DNA of 64,000 bases from positions 930,001-994,000 of the forward strand of contig OY970376.1 in the NCBI GenBank assembly GCA_963718755.1. Direction: 5' to 3'. The notes below the pieces were generated by a model. It did no database searches. It saw nothing but the letters and a program-made list of their open reading frames with translations, and had not been told where the DNA came from. The stretch is from VRUE01 sp963718755. GTDB taxonomy: Bacteria > Actinomycetota > Thermoleophilia > Solirubrobacterales > 70-9. The position numbers and the translations under genes are program-made. Positions 1-7,151 of the stretch are shown one piece after another; the stretch's first letter is position 1, and the number at the start of each line of letters is the position of its first letter.

Positions 1-1
1 C

Positions 2-91
2 GTCTGCGACCGGCTCGGCGAGGTCAAGCGCAAGTGGGACCCCGACGGCCGCATCGTCGCCAACCACGCGGTCTCGCTGGGCGAGGCCTGA
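2..91 (+). CDS. C-terminal end of a probable FAD-linked oxidoreductase (BBE-type tail), partial
   Basis: Only the last 29 codons are present; the gene enters from the left edge and stops at TGA 89-91. The tail reads RLGEVKRKWDPDGRIVANHA, which resembles the berberine-bridge-enzyme (BBE) C-terminal signature of FAD-dependent oxidases (a lysine-rich helix, then W/Y-DP-D and an asparagine near the end). The short length makes this tentative. It converges on the nucleotidyltransferase gene that ends at 108. Confidence 0.45.
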   Translation, partial: VCDRLGEVKRKWDPDGRIVANHAVSLGEA

Positions 92-107
92 GCCGCACAA
101 GCGGCCC

Positions 108-644
108 TCAGCCCACCAGGGACTTCAACTTCCCCACGACCGGATCGTCCTCGCTGACCAGATCGGCGATCGTCGCTGCAGCGTCCTCGATGTCCTCGGG
201 AGTTGCGATCGCGACCGCCTCGATGTCGGCCCAGTCCTTGGTGCGGTCGAAGAACGCCTTGAAGATGACCAGCGAAGCGCAGTCGAGCACCGGGATTTCG
301 CGACCCTCGAGCCGAACCCATACGACCGACGAGGCAACGGCATCGTGCAGCGGGATGTTGTTGAGGAAGACGTCGATCGGGGTTCCGTCCCAATCCAACC
401 GAGCCTGACCGTCGCGCCTTACCTTGGCGACGTCCTTCCTCCTGACCCGAACCCCCGGCGGTAGGGAGGCGAGAACGGACTCGGCCTTCGACGCGTCGAC
501 GAAGATGTTGACGTCGAGGTCGCGAGTCCCTCGCGGCTCCTCGACGCAGTAGGCAAGCGCGATCGCGCCACCGAATGCATGGGCGAGGCCGGCCTCAGCG
601 AGGGAGTCGTGAATCGAGAACAGCTTTTCGACCAGCTCGCTCAT
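108..644 (-). CDS. Nucleotidyltransferase-like protein, probable toxin or effector partner of an Xre repressor
   Basis: 178 residues. The region FGGAIALAYCVEEPRGTRDL followed by DVN looks like a pol-beta-type nucleotidyltransferase core: a GG near residue 25, an arginine-threonine turn and a D-x-D pair. AbiEii-type and related minimal nucleotidyltransferases share this layout and often act as toxin or modifying halves of toxin-antitoxin pairs. The start ATG overlaps the stop of the upstream helix-turn-helix gene as ATGA (641-644), so translation is probably coupled. The regulator-first order under one palindromic operator fits an autoregulated pair. Substrate and toxicity are unknown; an ordinary nucleotide-transfer enzyme is the alternative. 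Confidence 0.75.
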   Translation of the reverse strand: MSELVEKLFSIHDSLAEAGLAHAFGGAIALAYCVEEPRGTRDLDVNIFVDASKAESVLASLPPGVRVRRKDVAKVRRDGQARLDWDGTPIDVFLNNIPLHDAVASSVVWVRLEGREIPVLDCASLVIFKAFFDRTKDWADIEAVAIATPEDIEDAAATIADLVSEDDPVVGKLKSLVG

Positions 645-961
645 CCAGCCAGCCCCCCCTTGGCAACCCGATCGGGCAAATGTGGATAGCCGAGCTCGGG
701 CCGGGGGCGGAACGGAAGCGCCTCGGCGAGCTCGAGAACCTGAACGAGGATCTTGCTCGCCCGATCGACGTCGACTGGAGGCTCGCGCGGCGCCAGCTTC
801 AGTTGGAAACCGCCGGCAGCGGCCAACCGCCCGAGCGCATCCGCCCCAGGCTCCCGCTTGCCGCGAACGTAGGCGTTGACGACCGACCGCGGCATCCCGG
901 CCCTGCGCGCAAGCTCCGCCTGGCTGAGGCCGCTGCGCCTGAGGATTTCCCTCGCTTCCAT
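641..961 (-). CDS. Xre-family helix-turn-helix regulator, probable antitoxin or repressor
   Basis: 106 residues from ATG 961. Residues 1-45 form a classic Cro/CI-type HTH (LSQAELARRAGMPRSVVNAY, then a GKREPGADAL segment). The remainder is short and may contact the partner. An upstream TTG at 997 would add 12 residues, but the ATG is preferred because the HTH begins right after it and the 20-bp palindrome at 971-990 then lies just upstream. The lack of a Shine-Dalgarno and a TAACAT-like -10 about 8 nt before the ATG suggest a leaderless transcript. It overlaps the downstream nucleotidyltransferase gene by 4 nt. Confidence 0.8.
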   Translation of the reverse strand: MEAREILRRSGLSQAELARRAGMPRSVVNAYVRGKREPGADALGRLAAAGGFQLKLAPREPPVDVDRASKILVQVLELAEALPFRPRPELGYPHLPDRVAKGGLAG

Positions 962-970
962 CTGAGAGAA

Positions 971-990
971 TGTTAGCGAATTCGCTAACA
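971..990 (-). promoter_or_regulatory. Perfect 20-bp palindromic operator over the promoter of the Xre/nucleotidyltransferase pair
   Basis: TGTTAGCGAATTCGCTAACA is a perfect palindrome 9 nt upstream of the preferred ATG at 961. On the minus strand its right end supplies a TAACAT -10-like hexamer, with TTGCGC 16 nt upstream as a weak -35. An Xre dimer bound here would block the promoter, so autorepression is the likely mode. Confidence 0.7.
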
Positions 991-1004
991 GGCGCAACTT
1001 CGGA

Positions 1005-1682
1005 TCAGCCAGCCCCGCCCGCAGCGGCCTCGTCGGCGACGAGAATCATGTTGTCGTTCTCGACCCGGCCGGCTGGGATCGAGGTGTCGCCGGCGAGCAG
1101 CTTGGCCAGCGGCTCGCGCACACCCTCGCCGAGGGTCAGCCAGAGGATCTGGCGGGCTGCCCGCAATGCCGGGTAGGTGAGGGTCATGCGGCGATGGCCC
1201 TGGTAAATGCCATCGGTCATCGCGACGCGGCGGTCCTCGACGTCGAGCACCGAGTCGCCGGGCACCAGAGAGGCGGTGTGACCGTCTGGCCCGAGGCCGA
1301 GGTGGACGAGGTCGAACCGCTCCGGAATGTGCACTTCGTACTCGGCGGCGGAGAGTTCGAGATCGCGGCTCGTCACCGGCATCGGCCGCAGGGCGGCCTG
1401 GTGATCGAGCGAGAGCATCTGCACCAGGTGGGTGAGGTTGCGTGACTCATCGCCAGGCGGAGCGACGCGCTCGTCGACCTGGTAGATGTGCGTCTGCTCC
1501 CAGGGCATCCCCTCCATTTCGCCGAGCAGGCCGATCATCGCCCAGGGCGTCTTGCCGCCGCTGAGCGCGAGGTTGAACTCGCCCCGTGCCTCGACAGCCT
1601 CGCGGCCTGCCGCTGCAACAACCTCGGCCGCTTGGCGGGATGCCGCCCTGTCATCGGGCCGGATCTTGGTCTCGATCGCCAT
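1005..1682 (-). CDS. pgl: 6-phosphogluconolactonase
   Basis: 225 residues, near the usual size of the DevB/Pgl family. It hydrolyses 6-phospho-D-glucono-1,5-lactone to 6-phosphogluconate in the oxidative pentose phosphate pathway. Seen: an N-terminal LALSGGKTP phosphate-binding segment near residue 40, the YQVDERVAPP motif with ESRNL near residues 68-82, and LGLGPDGHTASLVPG near 130, all Pgl signatures. It lies 26 bp downstream of gnd on the same strand and faces zwf across a shared promoter region, so the three oxidative-branch genes are together. Confidence 0.93.
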   Translation of the reverse strand: MAIETKIRPDDRAASRQAAEVVAAAGREAVEARGEFNLALSGGKTPWAMIGLLGEMEGMPWEQTHIYQVDERVAPPGDESRNLTHLVQMLSLDHQAALRPMPVTSRDLELSAAEYEVHIPERFDLVHLGLGPDGHTASLVPGDSVLDVEDRRVAMTDGIYQGHRRMTLTYPALRAARQILWLTLGEGVREPLAKLLAGDTSIPAGRVENDNMILVADEAAAGGAG

Positions 1683-1708
1683 CGGGGTCCCCTATCCAGT
1701 CGCCCGGA

Positions 1709-2725
1709 CTAGGGCGCCTTCTCGTCGTGGCCGCCGAACTGTTTGCGCATCGCCGACAGCACCTTGTCGCCGAAATCGTCGAGCCCGCGCGAGTAGAAGC
1801 GCTCGTACAGTGCCGTGGTCAGCACCGGCGCCGGCACACCCTCGTCGATCGCCGCGATCGAGGTCCAGCGGCCCTCACCGGAGTCGGAGACGCGGCCGGA
1901 GAAATCGGAGAGATCGGAGGATTCCTGCATCGCCGCGGCGGTCAGGTCGAGCAGCCAGGAGCCGACCACGCTGCCGCGCCGCCAGACCTCGGCAACCTCG
2001 GGCAGGTCGAGGTCGTACTGGTAGTACTCGGGCTGCTCCAGCGGAGCGGTCTCGGCGTCCGCCTCGCGCTCGACCTTGCCGGCGTTGGCGTGCTTGAGGA
2101 TGTTGAGGCCCTCGGCGTAGGCGGCCATCATCCCGTACTCGATCCCGTTGTGGACCATCTTGACGAAGTGCCCGGCGCCGTTTGGCCCGCAGTGCAGGTA
2201 GCCGTTCTCCGAGGGCGAGGGCTCACCGTCGCGGCCGGGAGTGCGCTCCGCCGACGCCACCCCCGGAGCGAGGCTGGCGAAGATCGGATCGAGTCGCTGG
2301 ACCGCCCCATCGGGGCCGCCGATCATCAGGCAGTAGCCCCGCTCGAGGCCGAAGACGCCGCCGCTGGTGCCGCAATCGACGAAGTCGATGCCCGCTTCGC
2401 GCAGCTTCTCGGCGCGGCGGATGTCGTCGCGGTAATAGGAGTTGCCGCCGTCGACGATCGCGTCCCCAGGCTCCAGGACGGCGGCAACGTCCTCGACGGT
2501 CTTCTCGGTGATCTCGCCCGCGGGAACCATCACCCAGACCGCCCGCGGGGCGCTCAGCTTCGAGGCCAGCTCCGCCAGCGCGGAAGCGCCGTCCGCTCCC
2601 TCGCCGGCCAGATCGGAGACCGCGTCCGGGTTGACGTCGAAGGCGACGATGCGGTGGCCGTCGCGCATCAGGCGCCGCGCCATGTTCGCCCCCATCCTGC
2701 CGAGTCCGACGATTCCCAGCTCCAT
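1709..2725 (-). CDS. gnd: 6-phosphogluconate dehydrogenase, decarboxylating (short GndA/YqeC-like form)
   Basis: 338 residues from ATG 2725, chosen because MELGIVGLGRMGANMA starts the Rossmann fold and an AGGGAG Shine-Dalgarno sits 8 nt upstream; the open frame continues far upstream without meaning. The enzyme oxidises 6-phosphogluconate to ribulose-5-phosphate and CO2. Seen: the GxGxxG NAD(P) motif, DGGNSYYRDD, CGTSGGVFGL, and HFVKMVHNGIEYGMM with the catalytic lysine. The length matches the shorter, often NAD-preferring class rather than the 470-residue Gnd. First gene of a gnd-pgl operon. Confidence 0.93.
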   Translation of the reverse strand: MELGIVGLGRMGANMARRLMRDGHRIVAFDVNPDAVSDLAGEGADGASALAELASKLSAPRAVWVMVPAGEITEKTVEDVAAVLEPGDAIVDGGNSYYRDDIRRAEKLREAGIDFVDCGTSGGVFGLERGYCLMIGGPDGAVQRLDPIFASLAPGVASAERTPGRDGEPSPSENGYLHCGPNGAGHFVKMVHNGIEYGMMAAYAEGLNILKHANAGKVEREADAETAPLEQPEYYQYDLDLPEVAEVWRRGSVVGSWLLDLTAAAMQESSDLSDFSGRVSDSGEGRWTSIAAIDEGVPAPVLTTALYERFYSRGLDDFGDKVLSAMRKQFGGHDEKAP

Positions 2726-2824
2726 CAGCAGCTCCCTCCATCCTCGCTCCGCGCTTGCTCCGTCGGCTAACCCTACGCGACTCAGGCGGCACCGCCGCCT
2801 GCCGACTCGGATAGCCTGGCGCCG
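2726..2824. promoter_or_regulatory. Divergent promoter region between gnd-pgl and zwf
   Basis: A 99-bp spacer separates the divergent starts of gnd (2725) and zwf (2825) and must carry promoters for both. The gnd side carries the AGGGAG ribosome site. I see no clear operator palindrome or strong sigma hexamers. Confidence 0.5.
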
Positions 2825-4225
2825 ATGGCGAGGCGCAACGACGGCACCGCGGCCGACGTGCTGACGATCTTCGGGATCAGCGGCGACCTGGCGAGGAAAA
2901 TGACCTTCCACGCGCTCTACCGGCTGGAGGCCCGCGGCAAGCTCGACTGCCCGATCGTCGGCGTCGCGATCGACAAGTGGGACGACGAGAAGCTTCGCGG
3001 GCACGCCCGCGAAGCGATCGCGGCGACTGTCGAGGACCCCGACGAGGACGTCTTCGGCAGGCTCGCCGCGCGCATGTCCTACATCCAGGGGGACTACGCG
3101 GACGAGGCGACCTTCGAGCGGCTGGGCAAGGCGATCGAGGGGGCAAAGCGGCCGATCTTCTACCTGGAGATCCCGCCTGCACTGTTTGCCACGGTCGTCC
3201 AGGGCCTCGGCAAGGCCGGCCTGACCGAGAGCGCGCGGGTCGTGATCGAGAAGCCGTTCGGGCACGACCTCGAGTCCGCCCGCGCCCTCAACGCCGAACT
3301 CTGCACTGTGCTCAACGAGGAGCAGATCCTGCGGATCGACCATTACCTGGGCAAGGAGCCGGTGATGGACATCGCCTACCTGCGCTTCGCCAACTCCTTG
3401 CTGGAGCCGGTCTGGAACCGCGAGCACGTCGCCCATGTGCAGGTGACGATCGCCGAGGACTTCGGGGTCGAGGACCGCGGCCGCTTCTACGACGCGGTCG
3501 GGGCGATGCGCGACGTGATCCAAAACCATGCCCTCCAGGTCCTCGCCCTGATCGCGATGGAGCCGCCGACCGGCAACTACGCCGACTCGATCCGCGACAA
3601 GAAGCTGGAGATGTTCCGGGCGGTGCGGACCGCCGACCCGAAGCGCTACGTGCGCGGCCAGTACGAAGGCTTCCTCGACGTCAAGGAAGTGGCGCCCGAC
3701 TCGAGCACCGAGACCTTCGCCGCAGTCGAGCTGGCAATCGACAACTGGCGCTGGAGCGGCATCCCCTTCTTCATCCGCGCCGGCAAGTGCATGCCGGTGA
3801 AGGCCTCGGAGGTGAACGTCGTCTTCAAGCGCCCGCCGCGACTCGGCATCGGCCGGGGGAAGCTGCCCGAACCAAACCAGCTGACCGTGCGGATCGAGCC
3901 GAAGCCCGGATCACGCATACGGCTCTTCGCCAAGCGGGCCGGCGAGGAGGCCTTCGAGCCGGCCGACCTCGAGGTCCTCTTCGAGAAAGTCCCCGGCGAG
4001 GATCCGGAGCCCTACGAGCGGCTGCTCGGCGACGCACTCGCCGGCAACAACCAGCTCTTCACCCGGCAGGACACGGTCGAGGAGACCTGGCGGATCGTCG
4101 AGCCGCTGCTCGAAGAACCGGGGCCGGTCCACCCCTACGCCCCGGGCACCTGGGGGCCGAAGCAGGCCGACGACCTCACCCGCGGGCTCTGCCAGTGGTA
4201 CGAGCCCTGGCTGCCGGCCAGCTAA
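2825..4225 (+). CDS. zwf: Glucose-6-phosphate 1-dehydrogenase
   Basis: 466 residues, normal for the family. It oxidises glucose-6-phosphate to 6-phosphogluconolactone, the first step of the oxidative pentose phosphate pathway. Seen: the nucleotide-binding FGISGDLARKM near residue 16, the EKPFGHDLESA segment with its substrate lysine near 143, and the catalytic RIDHYLGKE near 172. Divergent from gnd-pgl, so all three oxidative-branch enzymes are encoded within 3.2 kb. Confidence 0.96.
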   Translation: MARRNDGTAADVLTIFGISGDLARKMTFHALYRLEARGKLDCPIVGVAIDKWDDEKLRGHAREAIAATVEDPDEDVFGRLAARMSYIQGDYADEATFERLGKAIEGAKRPIFYLEIPPALFATVVQGLGKAGLTESARVVIEKPFGHDLESARALNAELCTVLNEEQILRIDHYLGKEPVMDIAYLRFANSLLEPVWNREHVAHVQVTIAEDFGVEDRGRFYDAVGAMRDVIQNHALQVLALIAMEPPTGNYADSIRDKKLEMFRAVRTADPKRYVRGQYEGFLDVKEVAPDSSTETFAAVELAIDNWRWSGIPFFIRAGKCMPVKASEVNVVFKRPPRLGIGRGKLPEPNQLTVRIEPKPGSRIRLFAKRAGEEAFEPADLEVLFEKVPGEDPEPYERLLGDALAGNNQLFTRQDTVEETWRIVEPLLEEPGPVHPYAPGTWGPKQADDLTRGLCQWYEPWLPAS

Positions 4226-4272
4226 AGCGAGACGCGCCCTCCCGCTAGCGCGTCTCACCGTTGAGGGCCGAA

Positions 4273-4824
4273 TCAGGCGCGACTGCGCCTCGCGGTAAGT
4301 CCCTCCAGAACAACCTCGAGCGGCGAGCGGTGCTTGCCGTTGCCGGACTCGCGAGCTTGCTGCAGCTCGTTGGCGAGGTGGCCCAATTGCGCGCCGAAGG
4401 TACCTACGTCCTTGGCGGCACTCGCCAGGTCCTTCGACTTGACCTTCACCTGCGGTCGGCGCGCAATTGCCTTGGAAAGGCCTTTGCCCCGACGAGCTTG
4501 TCTTGCGCCGAGCGCGACACCTCCCGCAGCACCGGCAAGAGCGGCACCGCCCGCCAGCAGCGGGACTTTCGCCTTGCCTACGGCGTGGGTCGCTTTGCCA
4601 GTGGCGTTGCCGACCGCACTCGTGGCGTTGCCAACCGCGCTCGTTGCTTTGTCGGCTGCGTTCCCGGCCACTTTGACGGGGGCCGGTTTGCTCGCGCGAC
4701 GGCGCGAACTCGTTTTCCTGTTGTTGGTTTTGTTGGTTTTGCTGGTTGACCCCCGCGATCGCGCCTGGGGTTTTTTCGAACCCCCGGAGCGTTTCGCGGA
4801 GGCTTTCGTTTTGGTTTGGGCCAT
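4273..4824 (-). CDS. Lys/Arg-rich histone-H1-like protein with glycine-zipper segment, function unknown
   Basis: 183 residues. Residues 1-55 are a highly basic, Ser/Thr-rich tail (KTKASAKRSGGSKK, RKTSSRRRASK) like histone H1 or HU tails. Residues 55-90 carry 7-residue repeats of the SAVGNAT type, encoded by 21-bp tandem DNA repeats around 4590-4660. Then comes a hydrophobic Gly/Ala stretch (LLAGGAALAGAAGGVALGA) that could insert in or associate with membrane, and a basic C-terminal half. The ATG is preceded by AGGAGGAGG. It is 11 bp downstream of a membrane coiled-coil gene, so likely an operon. A nucleoid-to-envelope link is speculation. Confidence 0.75.
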   Translation of the reverse strand: MAQTKTKASAKRSGGSKKPQARSRGSTSKTNKTNNRKTSSRRRASKPAPVKVAGNAADKATSAVGNATSAVGNATGKATHAVGKAKVPLLAGGAALAGAAGGVALGARQARRGKGLSKAIARRPQVKVKSKDLASAAKDVGTFGAQLGHLANELQQARESGNGKHRSPLEVVLEGLTARRSRA

Positions 4825-4835
4825 GCTTCCTCCTC

Positions 4836-5111
4836 CTAGTTGCTCTTGCCGAGCTCCCGCTCGCGCTGGCTGGCACGCTCCTCGTCGAGCTCGGCCTCGA
4901 CCTTCGCCCGCTCTGCGCGCTCCTCGGCGATTGCGGCCTCCGTGCGCCGGCTCTCTGCCCTTTCACGATGGTGGCGTGCATCATCGTGCGTCGCCTCGGT
5001 TTGCACCTGGGCAAATTCGCGACGACCGCGAGCGCGACGCATCGCCGAGACGACGAGCGCGAGAACGATCACGGCGCCTATCACTATGGCGATGATTGCG
5101 ACGGTGGACAT
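4836..5111 (-). CDS. Single-pass membrane protein with charged coiled coil, function unknown
   Basis: 91 residues from ATG 5111, preceded by a very strong AAGGAGGAG site; the longer open frame upstream is not needed. Residues 3-24 are a hydrophobic helix (STVAIIAIVIGAVIVLALVV). Residues 27-88 are almost entirely charged and helical (ESRRTEAAIAEERAERAKVE), predicting a cytoplasmic coiled coil. No catalytic motif is visible. Probable operon with the downstream H1-like gene. Similar short membrane/coiled-coil proteins of unknown role occur in actinobacteria. Confidence 0.78.
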   Translation of the reverse strand: MSTVAIIAIVIGAVIVLALVVSAMRRARGRREFAQVQTEATHDDARHHRERAESRRTEAAIAEERAERAKVEAELDEERASQRERELGKSN

Positions 5112-5196
5112 CACTCCTCCTTTGGATTGAGAGTTTCTCCCAATTGCCCGCTTTTGCAGGATCGAAACCCGCCGCCGAGCGCCGTAAGGTGAACGG

Positions 5197-6813
5197 GTGA
5201 CCTTGCAGACGGAGAGAACAGCCGACGCGCTACTGGGGAGGCTTGGCTTCGAGCATTGGCGACCGGGGCAACGGGAGGCTGTGGAGGCGGCGCTCGACGG
5301 GCGGGACTCGCTGATCGTGATGCCGACCGGAGGCGGCAAGAGCCTCTGCTACCAGCTGCCGGGGCTGGCGACCGAGGAGTTGACGATCGTGGTCAGCCCC
5401 CTGATCGCGCTGATGAACGACCAATGGCGGCGACTGAACGCCGCCGGCCACCCGGTGGCGATGATCACCTCGGCGATGAGCGACGGGGCGGTGCGCCACT
5501 CGCTCGACCAGGTGCGGGGAGGCGAGGCGCGGATCGTCTACTGCTCACCCGAGCGCTTCGGCTCGACCGTCTTCCTGCGGGCGATCGAGCAGCGCCGAAT
5601 CGACCTGCTCGCGGTCGACGAGGCCCATTGCGTCTCCGAGTGGGGGCACGACTTCCGGCCCGACTACCTGCGCCTGCCTGAGATCGCCGAGCGGCTCGGC
5701 CGGCCGACGGTGATGGCGTGCACGGCGACGGCGACCGAGGCGGTCGCCCGCGAGATCGCCGCCCGCTTCCAGATGCGCGAGCCGCTCCAGGTTCGCTCTG
5801 GCTTCGACCGTCCCAACATCTCCTTCGACGTCGTCCGCCTCGAGGGCAAGGGCTCGAAGGCGCGGCGGCTGGCGCTGCTGGAGGCGGGCCTGGCCGACCC
5901 GGCCAATCGCCCCGCGATCGTCTACTGCGGCACCCGCCGCGACACCGACGAGATCGCCGCCGAGCTACGCGATACCGGGCTGCGCGCCCGCCCCTACCAC
6001 GCCGGTATGGAGGCGGAGGACCGGGGTGATACCCAGGCCCGCTTCATGGATGGGGAGGTCGAGGTCATCGTCGCCACCAACGCCTTCGGCATGGGGGTCG
6101 ACAAAGCAGACGTGCGCTCGGTCTGGCACATGGCGATCCCGACCAGCCTCGAGGCCTACTACCAGGAGGCGGGCCGAGCGGGGCGCGACGGCTTGCCCGC
6201 GCGAGCCGTGCTGCTGGCGATGAAAGCCGACCTCGGACGCTTGGTCCGCTTCAACCAGCAGCGCGCCAGTGACCCCGATCTGGCGATCGCGCATGAGCGC
6301 GGTTGGCGCGACTACCGCACGATCAAAGACTTCATCTACGCCGAGCGCTGCCGGCGCCGCAGCGTCCTCGACCACTTCTCCGACGGCACCGCCGGTCAGC
6401 CGCTGGAACGCTGCTGCGACGTCTGCGACCCGCAGGGCTGGCTGCCCGATCCCGAGACGATCGCGGTTCGCCGTACTCGCGGCGCTAAGAAGGCGGCGCC
6501 CCCACCCGCCGACCTCTCGGCGGACGACGCGCCGCTCTTCGACCAGCTGAAGGAGTGGCGCCTGCGCGCCGCCGACGGCAAGCCGGCCTTCACCGTCGCC
6601 CACAACTCGACCCTGGAGACGATCGCCGCGACCCGGCCCGGCAGCGACGATGCCCTCCTTGCGATCAAAGGCATCGGCCCCAGCTTCGTCGCAAAGCACG
6701 CGCCCGAGGTACTGGCGATCGTCGCCTCCCACGCGCCGGCCGAACCGGCTGGTGCTGCCTCAGACGTCGTCGCGGCCGAAGTTGGCCAGGGCGACCTGTT
6801 CGGCCAGCTTTAG
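5197..6813 (+). CDS. recQ: ATP-dependent DNA helicase RecQ, compact form
   Basis: 538 residues from GTG 5197. A 3'-5' SF2 helicase for recombination and fork repair. Seen in order: RPGQREAVEA (motif 0) near 22, PTGGGKSLCYQLP (Walker A) near 43, DEAHCVSEWGHDFRP near 140, TATAT near 177, ATNAFGMGVDK near 292, QEAGRAGRDG (motif VI) near 322, a cysteine cluster (ERCRRRS, CCDVCDP) for the zinc module, and a C-terminal HRDC-like domain (residues about 445-515). The zinc module runs almost straight into the HRDC, so the RQC winged helix seems absent or reduced. It overlaps the end of a convergent small gene. Confidence 0.93.
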   Translation: MTLQTERTADALLGRLGFEHWRPGQREAVEAALDGRDSLIVMPTGGGKSLCYQLPGLATEELTIVVSPLIALMNDQWRRLNAAGHPVAMITSAMSDGAVRHSLDQVRGGEARIVYCSPERFGSTVFLRAIEQRRIDLLAVDEAHCVSEWGHDFRPDYLRLPEIAERLGRPTVMACTATATEAVAREIAARFQMREPLQVRSGFDRPNISFDVVRLEGKGSKARRLALLEAGLADPANRPAIVYCGTRRDTDEIAAELRDTGLRARPYHAGMEAEDRGDTQARFMDGEVEVIVATNAFGMGVDKADVRSVWHMAIPTSLEAYYQEAGRAGRDGLPARAVLLAMKADLGRLVRFNQQRASDPDLAIAHERGWRDYRTIKDFIYAERCRRRSVLDHFSDGTAGQPLERCCDVCDPQGWLPDPETIAVRRTRGAKKAAPPPADLSADDAPLFDQLKEWRLRAADGKPAFTVAHNSTLETIAATRPGSDDALLAIKGIGPSFVAKHAPEVLAIVASHAPAEPAGAASDVVAAEVGQGDLFGQL

Positions 6814-6996
6814 CAGGCCCAGAGTCGAGTGCGGCGAGGAGGCGGTGCTGCGCATGCGGACGTGGGAGCCGTGCGGGCCCCTGATCTCGACGATCGTGCA
6901 GATGTCGCCGATCTCGCTGTCGTCGCCGTAATCGGCTTCGATCGCTTCCATCTGCGAGGCGATGTGCTGCCCCACTTTGCTCTGGTCTAGCGCCAT
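6760..6996 (-). CDS. Small acidic protein of unknown function overlapping the recQ 3' end
   Basis: 78 residues from ATG 6996; GTG 7005 would add three. A GAAGG sequence upstream serves either start. The protein has an acidic N-terminal half (EADYGDDSEIGD) and a VEIRGPHGSHVRMRSTA segment, with no membrane span and no recognised domain. The last 54 bp overlap the recQ 3' end on the other strand. Codon third positions are GC-rich and the frame is open, but a chance ORF cannot be fully excluded. Confidence 0.6.
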   Translation of the reverse strand: MALDQSKVGQHIASQMEAIEADYGDDSEIGDICTIVEIRGPHGSHVRMRSTASSPHSTLGLLKLAEQVALANFGRDDV

Positions 6997-7058
6997 CCGG
7001 ATCACCCTTCGCAGTAGTCGTTTCGCTCCCAGTCTCCCACGCGCGACTCGTGACCGGG

Positions 7059-7102
7059 CCCTGGCGACTTACCGACGTGTATAGGGGGCTAAGTCGCCAG
7101 GG
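7059..7102. promoter_or_regulatory. 13-bp inverted repeat around a TATAGG box, upstream of the first GH-A hydrolase gene
   Basis: CCCTGGCGACTTA (7059-7071) and TAAGTCGCCAGGG (7090-7102) are perfect inverted repeats with an 18-nt spacer containing GTGTATAGGG. The spacer lies between two divergent genes, so it could be an operator over a -10 box or a 5'-leader hairpin. Confidence 0.5.
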
Positions 7103-7151
7103 GAGTTGCACCAGCACCGACTTTCAGCGGCGGGAGAAGCGCCTTGCCACC

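Noticed and set aside
1709..3529. A 606-residue version of the gnd frame
   Set aside because: The extra N-terminus is antisense to zwf; the Rossmann fold starts at ATG 2725 with a good Shine-Dalgarno.
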